64,000 nucleotides of DNA from positions 1 through 64,000 of the IMG/VR virus record IMGVR_UViG_3300021959_007301, one strand, 5' to 3'. A program made the position numbers and the translations under genes. Positions within the stretch are counted from its first letter, which is position 1. Each line of letters opens with the position of its first letter. The notes under the pieces are model-generated. The model was not told the DNA's origin. It worked only from the letters and a program-made list of their open reading frames with translations, and ran no database searches. Below are positions 44,089 to 53,059 of this stretch, piece by piece. The stretch comes from a virus.

Positions 44089-44796
44089 ATGGACAAATTT
44101 GGTTACACACACTTAATGTGTGCATATGACTATTATAGGACTAATGCATATGAGAGTTGGATTCGTGACAATGTGAAAGATAAAGTCGTCTGTGACTTAG
44201 GTGCAGGGACTGGAATCTTAATGTGGCTTGCATACATAAATGGTGCAAAAAAGGTCATTGGTATAGAAAGAGAAGTGGAGACTTTGAAACTACTACATTA
44301 TCGTTTCGATAACATACCTGAGATGGAGATTATTGAAGGAGACATCCATGAGATGGATTATCCTGAGAGTGACATCTACCTACAGGAAAATATAGGAGCA
44401 CAGTTTATACAAGAGCGTGTTGATTTGCTCTTTGAAAACTGCAGAAGACAAGGTATTATAGATAAAGTATACCCAAACAGGTATAAAATTTTAGAGGGTA
44501 TATGCGAAGAAGAAACCTTTATTCGAATAGAATCTGATAAAAATTTTATGGAAGGGGGTAAAGATTTTTTTAGAAAGCACAATTTAACACCAAAACAGAC
44601 ATTGGTAGACAGTAAGACTAAAGTGTTAAATACTAAACATGAAGGACACATATCAGAATTTAAGGTGGAGATGTTAAAAGGAGATGCTAATCATATGTTA
44701 TGGGAAATGAGTTTTGATGGTGATTTTGTAATATCTAACTATCTAACTCCATCTCATTGGAAAGCAAGTTGGGGGTTTTTAGATGGTACAACCTAA
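44089..44796 (+). CDS. PRMT-like protein methyltransferase inserted between terminase genes
   Basis: 235 residues. SAM site: DLGAGTG (36-42) and acidic E60 at the end of strand 2. The features of protein arginine methyltransferases are present: a YYRTNAYESW helix (15-24), a double-E hairpin with E100 and E109 spaced nine apart and Gly at +3, and a THW-like loop as SHW (222-224). The C-terminal part is shorter than in cellular PRMTs (about 340 residues), so the beta-barrel/dimerisation region is reduced. It starts 3 nt after gp16 and overlaps gp17 by 14 nt. Substrate unknown. Confidence 0.75.
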   Translation: MDKFGYTHLMCAYDYYRTNAYESWIRDNVKDKVVCDLGAGTGILMWLAYINGAKKVIGIEREVETLKLLHYRFDNIPEMEIIEGDIHEMDYPESDIYLQENIGAQFIQERVDLLFENCRRQGIIDKVYPNRYKILEGICEEETFIRIESDKNFMEGGKDFFRKHNLTPKQTLVDSKTKVLNTKHEGHISEFKVEMLKGDANHMLWEMSFDGDFVISNYLTPSHWKASWGFLDGTT

Positions 44797-46363
44797 AAAC
44801 GAAGGTTACTTAGGTAACACACTCATTAAACGTGCTGGTATAGACCACCAGTACGATGAAAAAGAGTTAAAAGAATACATAAAGTGTTCCAAAGACCCCT
44901 GTTACTTTATCGAATCTTACACTCAAATTATCTCACTTGACGAAGGCTTAGTTCCATTTAAACTACGTGGTTATCAGTCAGGACTAATAGAACACTACAA
45001 TGCAAATAGATTTAATGTAGTACTTGCATCACGTCAGAGTGGTAAGTCCATCACATCCTGTGCATATTTACTGTGGTTTTTACTCTTTCATCCTGAAGTA
45101 AACGTTGCTATCCTTGCAAACAAAGGTGCAATTGCAAGAGAGATGATTGCACGTCTCGTAACTATGTTAGAGTCTGTACCATTCTTTTTACAGCCTGGAG
45201 TTAAGATTCTTAACAAAGGTTCAATTGAATTTGCAAACGATTCTAAAGTCGTTGCAGCTGCAACATCTTCATCATCCATTCGTGGTATGTCAATCAACCT
45301 ACTATACCTCGATGAGTTTGCATTCGTTGAAGGTGCAGAAGAGTTCTACACATCAACATATCCTGTGGTAACCTCAGGTAAAGATTCTAAGGTTATTATT
45401 ACCTCAACTGCAAACGGTGTGGGTAATATGTTTCATAAGATATACGAAAGTGCAGTACATAGTCAATCAGAGTACAAACACTTCACTATTAACTGGTATG
45501 ATGTCCCTGATAGAGATGAAGAATGGAAGAAAATGACCATTGCAAACACCTCAGAGGCACAGTTTGAACAGGAATATGGTAATAGTTTCTTAGGTACTGG
45601 TTCTACACTTATCAACTCAGATACCCTACTAGGAATGCGTGCTGTGGACTGTGAGTGGGGTCGTGACGGTGTTTCTGTCTATGAACTACCCCAACCTGAC
45701 CACAACTATGTATGCACCGTAGACGTGTCCTCAGGACGTGGATTAGACTATTCATCGTTCACTGTTATAGACGTATCAGTCAAACCATTTAGACAAGTGC
45801 TATGTTATAGGGACAATATGATATCAAGTATGTTGTTACCTGACATAATTAATAAATACGTTAGACCTTACAACGAAGCATTAGTTATTATTGAAAATAA
45901 TGCAGAAGGTTCCATGGTTGCAACACAATTACACTATGATATAGAGTATCCAAATGTGTTTGCACAAGGGTTACAAAAGGCGTCTGATATAGGTGTAACT
46001 ATGAACAGACGTATTAAAAGAGTTGGTTGTTCTACTCTCAAAGAATTATTAGAAGAGAATAGACTATCAATAGTTGACCGTGCAACTATAACTGAATTGA
46101 TGACGTTTGTTATCAAAGGAAACAGTTATGAAGCAGACCGTGGATATAATGATGACACTGTTATGAATCTAGTGTTGTTTAGTTGGTTTGTGACAACAGA
46201 ACAGTTCACATACCTTACAGACCGTGCAGTAAAGGATTTATTGTATGCAGAACAACAAAAAATGATTGAAGACGACCTTTTACCTCCAGGCTTCTTCCAC
46301 CAAGAAGAAGAAAGTACAAGTTTTGTAGACCCTAATGGAGATAGATGGTTCATTGAACAATAA
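44783..46363 (+). CDS. gp17: Large terminase subunit gp17
   Basis: 526 residues (T4 gp17: 610). Walker A is SRQSGKS (83-89), Walker B LLYLDEF (173-179), and the coupling motif TSTANG is near 211. The nuclease domain has its metal aspartate in CTVDVSSGRGLDYSSF and IIENNAEG, with a late aspartate pair in YNDDTVMN. It is the packaging motor that cuts and translocates concatemer DNA. The start lies within the upstream methyltransferase gene; the ATG at 44783 matches the family N-terminus. Confidence 0.95.
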   Translation: MVQPKNEGYLGNTLIKRAGIDHQYDEKELKEYIKCSKDPCYFIESYTQIISLDEGLVPFKLRGYQSGLIEHYNANRFNVVLASRQSGKSITSCAYLLWFLLFHPEVNVAILANKGAIAREMIARLVTMLESVPFFLQPGVKILNKGSIEFANDSKVVAAATSSSSIRGMSINLLYLDEFAFVEGAEEFYTSTYPVVTSGKDSKVIITSTANGVGNMFHKIYESAVHSQSEYKHFTINWYDVPDRDEEWKKMTIANTSEAQFEQEYGNSFLGTGSTLINSDTLLGMRAVDCEWGRDGVSVYELPQPDHNYVCTVDVSSGRGLDYSSFTVIDVSVKPFRQVLCYRDNMISSMLLPDIINKYVRPYNEALVIIENNAEGSMVATQLHYDIEYPNVFAQGLQKASDIGVTMNRRIKRVGCSTLKELLEENRLSIVDRATITELMTFVIKGNSYEADRGYNDDTVMNLVLFSWFVTTEQFTYLTDRAVKDLLYAEQQKMIEDDLLPPGFFHQEEESTSFVDPNGDRWFIEQ

Positions 46364-46388
46364 ATAACGATGTTAAAAGTATTAAACT

Positions 46389-46396
46389 TATAAATA
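46389..46396 (+). promoter_or_regulatory. T4-type late promoter, TATAAATA (gp18)
   Basis: Perfect octamer in the gp17-gp18 gap, about 35 nt of leader with a good ribosome site (ACAGGAGA) before the ATG at 46437. Confidence 0.85.
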
Positions 46397-46436
46397 AAAC
46401 TGTAAGAAAACTTTTTACATTAACAGGAGAAAAAGT

Positions 46437-48434
46437 ATGGCATTTCAAGTATCACCAGGCGTACAGGTCTCAGAGATAGACCTTACAAATGTTGTGCCAG
46501 CAGTTTCATCTACTACAGGTGCATTCGCTGGTTCATTTCAATGGGGCCCTGTTGATGAAGTAGTAACAGTTTCAGATGCGAAAAGTTTAGTCGATACATT
46601 CTACGAACCTGAAAATAGTGACGCTGGAGCTGAAGACTTTTATTCAGCAGAGTCGTTCCTAAGATATGGTTCGTCACTTCGAGTAGTGAGAGTAAACAAA
46701 TCAGGTTTACTAAACGCTAACCAAAGTGGTGGGACTCAACTAATCAAAAATGAATCTAATTACCAAGATATTGCAAGAGATGGTTCTCTAAACGGTACAA
46801 TCGGTAAATGGGCAGCAAGATATGCTGGTGCTTTAGGTAATTCACTTAAAGTTTCAGTATGTGCTAGTTCAGACGCTTACTTTAATGATAGCGAGACAAC
46901 TGTTTCCTCAGAAGAGGTTTCAGGTCAAACTACAATTTCAATGACTTCATCCGATGGGTTTGCAGTCAGAGATATCATTAAGTTCGCAAACCATAGTACT
47001 AGTTATAGAGTAACTTCAGTTGATACAGATGCAGACACAGTTGTTGTCGAAGCATTAAATCAACCTGCAGGAACAGGTCTAACAGAGACAGTACCTGCAT
47101 TAACATCTGTTGACAGATATTGGGAGTTCTACAGATTATTCAACAAAGCTCCAGGCAAATCTGCATCTGCCCTCGCAGCAGGTGGTTCAGATGACGAGAT
47201 TCATGTAGTCGTAGTTGACGAAGACGGAAGTATTTCAGGAACTGCAAACACAGTCTTAGAAACATTTGGTTTCGTATCACTCGCATCGGATTCAAAAGAT
47301 TCAAACGGTAACTCAAATTACTATAGAGATGTAATCGAAAGATTGTCTCAATGGGTATGGTGGTCAGGTCATTCAACTGCAATGGTCACAACCGCTAACG
47401 AACATAGAACACACTTAGTTTCAGCAACAACTGCATTCTTAAGACCTTCAACACCTGAAAACTCATCATTGAGTGCTGGTTCAGATGGTAGTGCAATGAC
47501 TGCTGGAGAAAAATATGGTGCATGGCAAGACCACTTTGAGGATGCAGAGTCAGTAGACATCTCATTCTTGATTATGGGTTCAGTTGCAGGTGACACACTT
47601 GCAGATTGGACATCAATTGTCAACCAAGGTATCTTAGTATGTGAAAACAGAAAAGATTGTATGTTAGTTGCATCACCTTTAAGAAAGGACTGCATCGGAA
47701 CTGCAAATGGTGAAACTAATCACTTTGCACCAACTTCAGAGTCTAATAGAAATACTAACGTTGTAGAAACAGTAAATACTGCAAGTTCATCATCTTATGT
47801 TGTGTTTGACTCAACATGGGTGTATCAGTACGATAGATTCAACGATAGATACGTATGGATTCCTGCAAACCCCCATACTGCAGGTATTATGTCAAGATCA
47901 GACCTTCTTAGAGACCCATGGTTCTCACCTGCAGGTTTCTCAAGAGGACAGTATCTAGGAATTACAAAACTTGCTCACAATCCAAAACAAGCATCAAGAG
48001 ATGACCTATACCGTGCAAGGGTTAACCCTGTGGTTACATTCCCTGGCCAAGGTACAGTGTTATTTGGTGACAAAACTGGATTAACAACAACAAGTGCATT
48101 TGACAGAATTAACGTCAGAAGATTATTCATTGTACTTGAGAAAGCAATTGCAACTGCTGCTAAAGCACAACTCTTTGAATTCAACGATGCATTCACAAGA
48201 GCACAATTTAGAAGTGCAGTAGAACCTTTCTTAAGAGACGTGAAGAATAGAAGAGGACTAGTAGATTACTCAGTAGTTTGTGACGAAACAAACAACACTG
48301 ATTCAGTGATTGATAGAAACGAATTTGTTTGTTCAATCTTTGTGAAACCTGCTAAGTCTATTAACTTTGTAACTTTAAACTTTGTTGCCACAAGAAGTGG
48401 TGTACAGTTTGAAGAAGTATACAGTGCAGTTTAA
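46437..48434 (+). CDS. gp18: Tail sheath protein gp18
   Basis: 665 residues (T4 gp18: 659). The N-terminus FQVSPGVQVSEIDLTNVVPA and the C-terminal WKS-equivalent PGQGTVLFGDKT then FVATRSGVQFEEVYSAV are diagnostic for contractile sheath proteins. Residues 170-225 (DIIKFANHSTSYRV ... AGTGLTETV) form an inserted beta module that resembles part of gp7 (12405-12579). Surface insertions are usual in gp18. It is preceded by its own late promoter. Confidence 0.93.
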   Translation: MAFQVSPGVQVSEIDLTNVVPAVSSTTGAFAGSFQWGPVDEVVTVSDAKSLVDTFYEPENSDAGAEDFYSAESFLRYGSSLRVVRVNKSGLLNANQSGGTQLIKNESNYQDIARDGSLNGTIGKWAARYAGALGNSLKVSVCASSDAYFNDSETTVSSEEVSGQTTISMTSSDGFAVRDIIKFANHSTSYRVTSVDTDADTVVVEALNQPAGTGLTETVPALTSVDRYWEFYRLFNKAPGKSASALAAGGSDDEIHVVVVDEDGSISGTANTVLETFGFVSLASDSKDSNGNSNYYRDVIERLSQWVWWSGHSTAMVTTANEHRTHLVSATTAFLRPSTPENSSLSAGSDGSAMTAGEKYGAWQDHFEDAESVDISFLIMGSVAGDTLADWTSIVNQGILVCENRKDCMLVASPLRKDCIGTANGETNHFAPTSESNRNTNVVETVNTASSSSYVVFDSTWVYQYDRFNDRYVWIPANPHTAGIMSRSDLLRDPWFSPAGFSRGQYLGITKLAHNPKQASRDDLYRARVNPVVTFPGQGTVLFGDKTGLTTTSAFDRINVRRLFIVLEKAIATAAKAQLFEFNDAFTRAQFRSAVEPFLRDVKNRRGLVDYSVVCDETNNTDSVIDRNEFVCSIFVKPAKSINFVTLNFVATRSGVQFEEVYSAV

Positions 48435-48445
48435 GGGAGAAATAA

Positions 48446-48943
48446 ATGGCAACTATAGACCAATTTAAAGCACAATTAATCGGAGGTGGCCCACGTGCTA
48501 ACCGATTTAGAGTGTTCTTACCTCGTGCAGGTAATAAGATAGAATTCCTGTGTAAAGCTGCACAAATACCACCTGCAACAATCGGAGTAGTACCTGTAAA
48601 CTTTAGAGGTCACATTCTGAAACTTGCTGGAGATAGAACCTTCGAACCATGGAGTGTTACTATCATCAATGACGTTGAGTTCTCTGCAAGAACTGCTCTT
48701 GAAGCATGGCAAACAGAAATTCAAGCATTAGATAGTGGTGAAGGTGCAACAGACACTGATTACTTATTATCACGTGCATACGTAGAACAATTAAACAAAG
48801 ACGATTCAGTCCTAGCGAGATATGAGTTCTTCAACATGTTCCCAACTTCAATTGGTGCAATCGAACTTTCTTACGAGACAGTAGATGCATTAGAAGAGTT
48901 TACAGTTGATTTTGAATTCTCTCACTGGGAAAGAGTAGTCTAA
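48446..48943 (+). CDS. gp19: Tail tube protein gp19
   Basis: 165 residues (T4 gp19: 163). Conserved segments are NRFRVFLPRAGNKIEFLCKA (about 19-38), PATIGVVPVNFRG and FEPWSVTIINDVEFSARTAL, with the C-terminal LSYETVDALEEFTVDFEF. It polymerises into the inner tube of the contractile tail. The ribosome site AGGGAGA is 8 nt upstream. Confidence 0.93.
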   Translation: MATIDQFKAQLIGGGPRANRFRVFLPRAGNKIEFLCKAAQIPPATIGVVPVNFRGHILKLAGDRTFEPWSVTIINDVEFSARTALEAWQTEIQALDSGEGATDTDYLLSRAYVEQLNKDDSVLARYEFFNMFPTSIGAIELSYETVDALEEFTVDFEFSHWERVV

Positions 48944-48952
48944 AAAGTGAAT

Positions 48953-48972
48953 AACATCTCTTTTGGGGTGTT
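48953..48972 (+). other. Hairpin just before the gp20 promoter
   Basis: AACATC (48953-48958) pairs with GGTGTT (48967-48972), one G-T pair, around an 8-nt loop. No T run follows. The right arm touches the late promoter octamer at 48972. Confidence 0.4.
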
Positions 48973-48979
48973 ATAAATA
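48972..48979 (+). promoter_or_regulatory. T4-type late promoter placed to give a leaderless gp20 mRNA
   Basis: Perfect TATAAATA, then TCAGT and the gp20 ATG at 48985. The expected +1 is the A of the ATG; no Shine-Dalgarno is present. Confidence 0.8.
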
Positions 48980-48984
48980 TCAGT

Positions 48985-50514
48985 ATGGAATTATTTGGGT
49001 TTGAAATATCTCGTAAGAAAGACGAGTTAAGAACAACGGAGGTCAAAGGGCCTTCGTTTGTTCCACCTGTAGACGATGACGGAACACCTGTCATACAGAC
49101 ACAACCAGGCGGTTTTATCACTGGTGGTGCCTATGGGTCTTTTGTAGATTTTGATGGCAACATTAGGAATGAGGCAGAACTCATTCGTAGGTACAGAGAA
49201 GTCTCATTAGTACCTGAGTGTGACTCTGCCATCGAAGACATTATTAATGAGTGTATCACATCTGATTCAGCCGATAGGATTGTTTCACTCGATCTCAGAG
49301 ATGTTAAACTCTCTGATGGTATCAAGAGAAAGATACAAGACGAGTTTGCTTACATCCTATCCTTAATGAAGTTCAATCAGAACTCTCATGAAATTTTCAG
49401 AAAGTGGTACGTTGACGGAAGAATCTATCTGCATAAGGTAGTGAATTCGTCACGTGAGAAAGCTGGTATTGTAGATTTACGAATCATTGACCCTTTAAAA
49501 ATTAAAAAGGTTCGTAACGTAGAGAAAGAAAAAGACAAAAAGGGTATAGAAAAGATTACGAAGATTGAAGAGTACTTCATCTTCAACGACAAAGGTTTTG
49601 ACAAAACAGGGAGTGCAGGTGAAGGTGCAACCCTGAAAATTGCACCTGAGGCAGTAACATATACGACTTCAGGTCTGTTAGATTACACTAAGAATGTTGT
49701 AATCGGATACCTTCACAAAGCATTGAAGACTGCAAACCAGTTATCAATGATGGAAGATGCACTTGTTATCTATAGGATTTCAAGGGCACCTGAAAGAAGA
49801 ATTTTCTACATTGATGTAGGTAACCTTCCAAAGGCAAAGGCAGAACAATATCTTGCTGATGTTATGAACAAGTACAGAAACAAACTTGTTTATAATGCAC
49901 AAACAGGTGAGATAAAAGATGACCGTAAACATATGTCTATGATGGAAGACTTTTGGTTACCACGTAGAGAAGGTGGAAGAGGTACAGAAATTAGTACACT
50001 TCCAGGCGGACAGAATCTTTCAGAGATTGAAGATATAGAATACTTCAAGAAGAAACTATATCAGTCTCTGAATGTTCCTAGAAGTCGAATGGAGGCAGAC
50101 AATGGTTTTAACATGGGTCGTGCTTCTGAGATATCTAGGGACGAATTGAAGTTTAATAAGTTTACGAATAGACTTCAAAAGAAATTTGCAAGAGTGTTTA
50201 TTGATGTATTAAAAACACAACTTGTACTTAAAGAGATAGTCTCTGCAGAAGAATTTGATACAATCAAAGACTTCATGCAGTTTGATTATGCAACTGACAA
50301 CCACTTTACAGAGTTGAAAGATGCAGAAATCATGAGAGAAAGACTAGATACTTTAAGTCAAGCACAAGAATACATTGGTAAATACTTTAGTCATGAGTAT
50401 GTACGTAAATACATACTTAGACAAACAGAAGATGAAATGATCGTCCTCAATAAACAGATTGAAACTGAAAAAGAGGAAGGTGGTGATGACGAAGATGACT
50501 TCGGAGGATTTTAA
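48985..50514 (+). CDS. gp20: Portal vertex protein gp20
   Basis: 509 residues (T4 gp20: 524). Conserved blocks are LIRRYREVSLVPECDSAIED, FRKWYVDGRIYLHKV, LRIIDPLKIKKVRNV, ISRAPERRIFYIDVGNLPK and EDFWLPRREGGRGTEISTLP. It forms the 12-mer portal through which DNA is packaged. The C-terminus is acidic (EEGGDDEDDFGGF). This gene is commonly used as a diversity marker for marine myoviruses. Confidence 0.95.
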   Translation: MELFGFEISRKKDELRTTEVKGPSFVPPVDDDGTPVIQTQPGGFITGGAYGSFVDFDGNIRNEAELIRRYREVSLVPECDSAIEDIINECITSDSADRIVSLDLRDVKLSDGIKRKIQDEFAYILSLMKFNQNSHEIFRKWYVDGRIYLHKVVNSSREKAGIVDLRIIDPLKIKKVRNVEKEKDKKGIEKITKIEEYFIFNDKGFDKTGSAGEGATLKIAPEAVTYTTSGLLDYTKNVVIGYLHKALKTANQLSMMEDALVIYRISRAPERRIFYIDVGNLPKAKAEQYLADVMNKYRNKLVYNAQTGEIKDDRKHMSMMEDFWLPRREGGRGTEISTLPGGQNLSEIEDIEYFKKKLYQSLNVPRSRMEADNGFNMGRASEISRDELKFNKFTNRLQKKFARVFIDVLKTQLVLKEIVSAEEFDTIKDFMQFDYATDNHFTELKDAEIMRERLDTLSQAQEYIGKYFSHEYVRKYILRQTEDEMIVLNKQIETEKEEGGDDEDDFGGF

Positions 50515-50517
50515 TAA

Positions 50518-50697
50518 ATGAACGATGTAAGTAGAAAAGTTGTAGACCAAATCGAACAAGGTCAATGGAACGATGCAAAGGAAACTGCTTTTGATGGTAT
50601 CAAACAGAAAGCTGCAGAAGTTGTTGACATGAAAAGAGTTGAAATGCAACTAGATTGGATAAACAATCCAACACAAATAGGTGACGATTCCGAATGA
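50518..50697 (+). CDS. Small prohead-core-position protein (place of gp67)
   Basis: 59 residues, ATG at 50518 to TGA at 50695-50697. It begins MNDVSRKVVDQIEQGQW and continues as a helix (KQKAAEVVDMKRVEMQLDWI) that ends acidic. It lies 3 nt after gp20 and overlaps the next gene by 4 nt (ATGA). T4 encodes prohead core proteins 67 and 68 in the same position between 20 and 21, so a scaffold-core role is likely by synteny, though sequence similarity to T4 gp67 is not evident. Confidence 0.72.
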   Translation: MNDVSRKVVDQIEQGQWNDAKETAFDGIKQKAAEVVDMKRVEMQLDWINNPTQIGDDSE

Positions 50698-51002
50698 AAA
50701 CGTTTGCATCAATGTCAAAAGAGTTGAACGAATCAAAGTTCAAAGCACCTCGTGACCAAAAAGAGGTTAAGAGAGACATTGAGAAAGTCGGTGGAAAGAA
50801 GATTGAAATAGTCTTCACACAAGACAAGAAAGGGAAGATTCATGTCTACCTAAACGGTGATGATTTCACTGGAGGTAACCCTTATAAAGACATGAAACAG
50901 GCAGAAAAAGAAACAAAGGACATGAAGAAAATTATGTTACAAATGTCCTATGATGGAATCAATACTGGAGATATATTAGATGAAATTAATATCAGAATTT
51001 AA
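50694..51002 (+). CDS. Prohead-core-position protein (place of gp68)
   Basis: 102 residues starting in an ATGA overlap. The N-terminal third is basic and helical (MKTFASMSKELNESKF). The middle is a beta hairpin (KKIEIVFTQDKKGKIHVYLNG) and the C-terminal helix is Lys/Glu-rich. It ends 23 nt inside gp21. By synteny it stands for T4 gp68, a minor prohead core protein; this is inference. Confidence 0.68.
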   Translation: MKTFASMSKELNESKFKAPRDQKEVKRDIEKVGGKKIEIVFTQDKKGKIHVYLNGDDFTGGNPYKDMKQAEKETKDMKKIMLQMSYDGINTGDILDEINIRI

Positions 51003-51633
51003 CGATTACGCTGTATCACCTATTATCGTTGAAGAAAACGAAGATGGTAAAAAGGATTACTTCATCGAAGGTATCTTCATGCAGTCTGAAATAAAGAACA
51101 GAAATGGACGTGTTTACCCTAAAGATGTAATGGAAAAAGAGGTAAAACGTTACGTAAAAGAATTCGTTGAGAAAGGTAGAGCATTTGGTGAGTTGGGACA
51201 TCCTGACGGGCCAACTATCAATCTTGACAAAGTGTCACACTTAATTACCAAGTTAGAAGCTGACGGTAATAATTATGTGGGGCGTGCAAAAATTTTAAGT
51301 ACACCAAACGGTCAAATCGTAAGAAATTTAATCGATGATGGTGCAAAATTGGGTGTTTCTTCTAGAGGTCTAGGTTCACTAGAACAAAAGGGTGGCGCTC
51401 AATACGTGAAAAGTGACTTCCAACTTGCAACTGCAGGTGATATTGTTGCTGACCCATCCGCTCCTGAGGCATTTGTCGAAGGTATTATGGAAGGTGTTGA
51501 ATGGATATATGAAAATGGTATCCTGAAAGCACGTGAAGTAGAAGAGATGAGAGAAACAATTAAGTCTGCAAAACTCAATAAATTGCAGGAAGTTAAATTA
51601 AATGCATGGAAAAGGTTTGTTGAAAACCTTTAA
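50980..51633 (+). CDS. gp21: Prohead core protease gp21
   Basis: 217 residues (T4 gp21: 212). The herpesvirus-protease-like catalytic elements are visible: His74 in GELGHPDGPT and the Ser in GVSSRG (S127/S128). The N-terminal IVEENEDGKKDYFIEGIFMQ and NRNGRVYPKDVME are typical. It cleaves scaffold and capsid proteins after (L/I)xE. The start ATG overlaps the end of the preceding gene. Confidence 0.92.
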   Translation: MKLISEFNDYAVSPIIVEENEDGKKDYFIEGIFMQSEIKNRNGRVYPKDVMEKEVKRYVKEFVEKGRAFGELGHPDGPTINLDKVSHLITKLEADGNNYVGRAKILSTPNGQIVRNLIDDGAKLGVSSRGLGSLEQKGGAQYVKSDFQLATAGDIVADPSAPEAFVEGIMEGVEWIYENGILKAREVEEMRETIKSAKLNKLQEVKLNAWKRFVENL

Positions 51634-51635
51634 CA

Positions 51636-51643
51636 TATAAATA
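51636..51643 (+). promoter_or_regulatory. T4-type late promoter, TATAAATA (gp22)
   Basis: Perfect octamer right after the gp21 stop, with a second ATAAATA partly overlapping. The leader to the gp22 ATG at 51674 is about 25 nt and carries ACAGGAGA. Confidence 0.83.
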
Positions 51644-51673
51644 AATAATATAAAACTCAAACAGGAGAAAAGA

Positions 51674-53038
51674 ATGGCAGAGTTAGATAAAAACCTAGAA
51701 ACAGTTGAAGAAACTGTGGAGGCTATTGAGGAAGGTCAACAACCTGATTCAAAAGCAGAAAAGGGTGACAAAGCGCCTGTAAAACAAGGTTCATCTGATG
51801 CCGCTAAAATAGAAAGTGGTAAAGGTGAAGTCGTCAAACCTGAAGAAAATCCTGTTGACAAAGCAGTTGCATCCGTCAAGTCTGCTGAGAAAGGTACTAA
51901 AGAAGTTAGTAATGATTCTCAACAGAAAGGTGAGGGTAAACCTGATGCACAACCTAAATTGAAAAAAGTTTCAGAGGGCGAAGATTCTGAAAAGGATTCA
52001 CCATCTAAGATGGAAACAATTAAGGCAATGGTCAACGCAATGAAGGGTATGGATAAAGAAAAACTTCAGGCAATGTTCTCTAAAGTCAAGGATGACGAAG
52101 AGGAAGTTGACGAATCCTTAACAAAGGCAGAAATCGCTCGAAACATCGTTGAACTTATGAAAAAGAAAGAAGACGATGATGTTAAAAAAGTTATGTCTGA
52201 AATGGAAGATGAAGACGAAGTCGAAGACGAAGATGATGAGGAAGAAAAAGTAGATGAGCAATTGTCTGCTGACCTCGAATCAGAGTTAGTAGAGATGGAA
52301 ATAGATGACGACCTATCTGCAATCTCAGAAGCTCTTGACTTATCAGAAGAAAACACTGAAAAAGCAAGAACTATCTTTAAAGCTGCAGTGTCTTCTAAAG
52401 TCTCAGAAATCAAGACAGAACTTGAAGAACAATACAACGAACAACTAAAAACCTCGACAGAAGAAGTCAAGAACGACCTTGCAGAAGCAGTGGACAAGTA
52501 CATGACTTATTGTGCAGAAGAGTGGACGAAAGAAAACGAACTTGCAATCGAAAGAGGTTTGAGGTCAGAAATGACAGAAAACTTTATTGAAGGTCTAAAA
52601 ACATTATTCGTAGAACACTACGTTGATGTTCCTGAAGACAAGTACGATGTCATTGACGAACTCGCAAATCGTCTCGATGAGATGGAAGCAAAACTTGACA
52701 GTGAAGTCCAAAAAAATATGGAAATAGCTGAAGAGAATGATTCACTCAAGAGAAGTAACGTGATCAGAGAAGCCTGCAAAGACTTAACTGAATCACAAAA
52801 AGAGAAGATGGTTTCATTATCAAATGGTGTAGACTTCACAGATATCGAAGACTTTAGTGATAAAGTTAACGAACTCAAAGAAGCATACTTTCCAGTTGAA
52901 GGTGAAACAATTGCAGAAGAAACAAGGGTAGAGGAAGGAACAGGAACTTTAGAAGAAGAAGCATCTTCAGATAAAGTCACTAACCCAACAATGTCTAAGT
53001 ATGCTACTGCAATATCTAAATTAAAACCATTAGGTTAA
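51674..53038 (+). CDS. gp22: Prohead scaffold core protein gp22
   Basis: 454 residues, far longer than T4 gp22 (269). The first 190 residues are low-complexity and very acidic (EDDDVKKVMSEMEDEDEVED and similar). The rest is a Glu/Lys-rich helical coil including SADLESELVEMEIDDDLSAI and a conserved MTENFIEGLKTLFVEHYVDV motif. The C-terminus ends NPTMSKYATAISKLKP. Composition, position before gp23 and the conserved segment identify the scaffold. The protein is degraded by gp21 during head maturation. Confidence 0.87.
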   Translation: MAELDKNLETVEETVEAIEEGQQPDSKAEKGDKAPVKQGSSDAAKIESGKGEVVKPEENPVDKAVASVKSAEKGTKEVSNDSQQKGEGKPDAQPKLKKVSEGEDSEKDSPSKMETIKAMVNAMKGMDKEKLQAMFSKVKDDEEEVDESLTKAEIARNIVELMKKKEDDDVKKVMSEMEDEDEVEDEDDEEEKVDEQLSADLESELVEMEIDDDLSAISEALDLSEENTEKARTIFKAAVSSKVSEIKTELEEQYNEQLKTSTEEVKNDLAEAVDKYMTYCAEEWTKENELAIERGLRSEMTENFIEGLKTLFVEHYVDVPEDKYDVIDELANRLDEMEAKLDSEVQKNMEIAEENDSLKRSNVIREACKDLTESQKEKMVSLSNGVDFTDIEDFSDKVNELKEAYFPVEGETIAEETRVEEGTGTLEEEASSDKVTNPTMSKYATAISKLKPLG

Positions 53039-53059
53039 TTTAAAGGGGAAACTTAAAAA

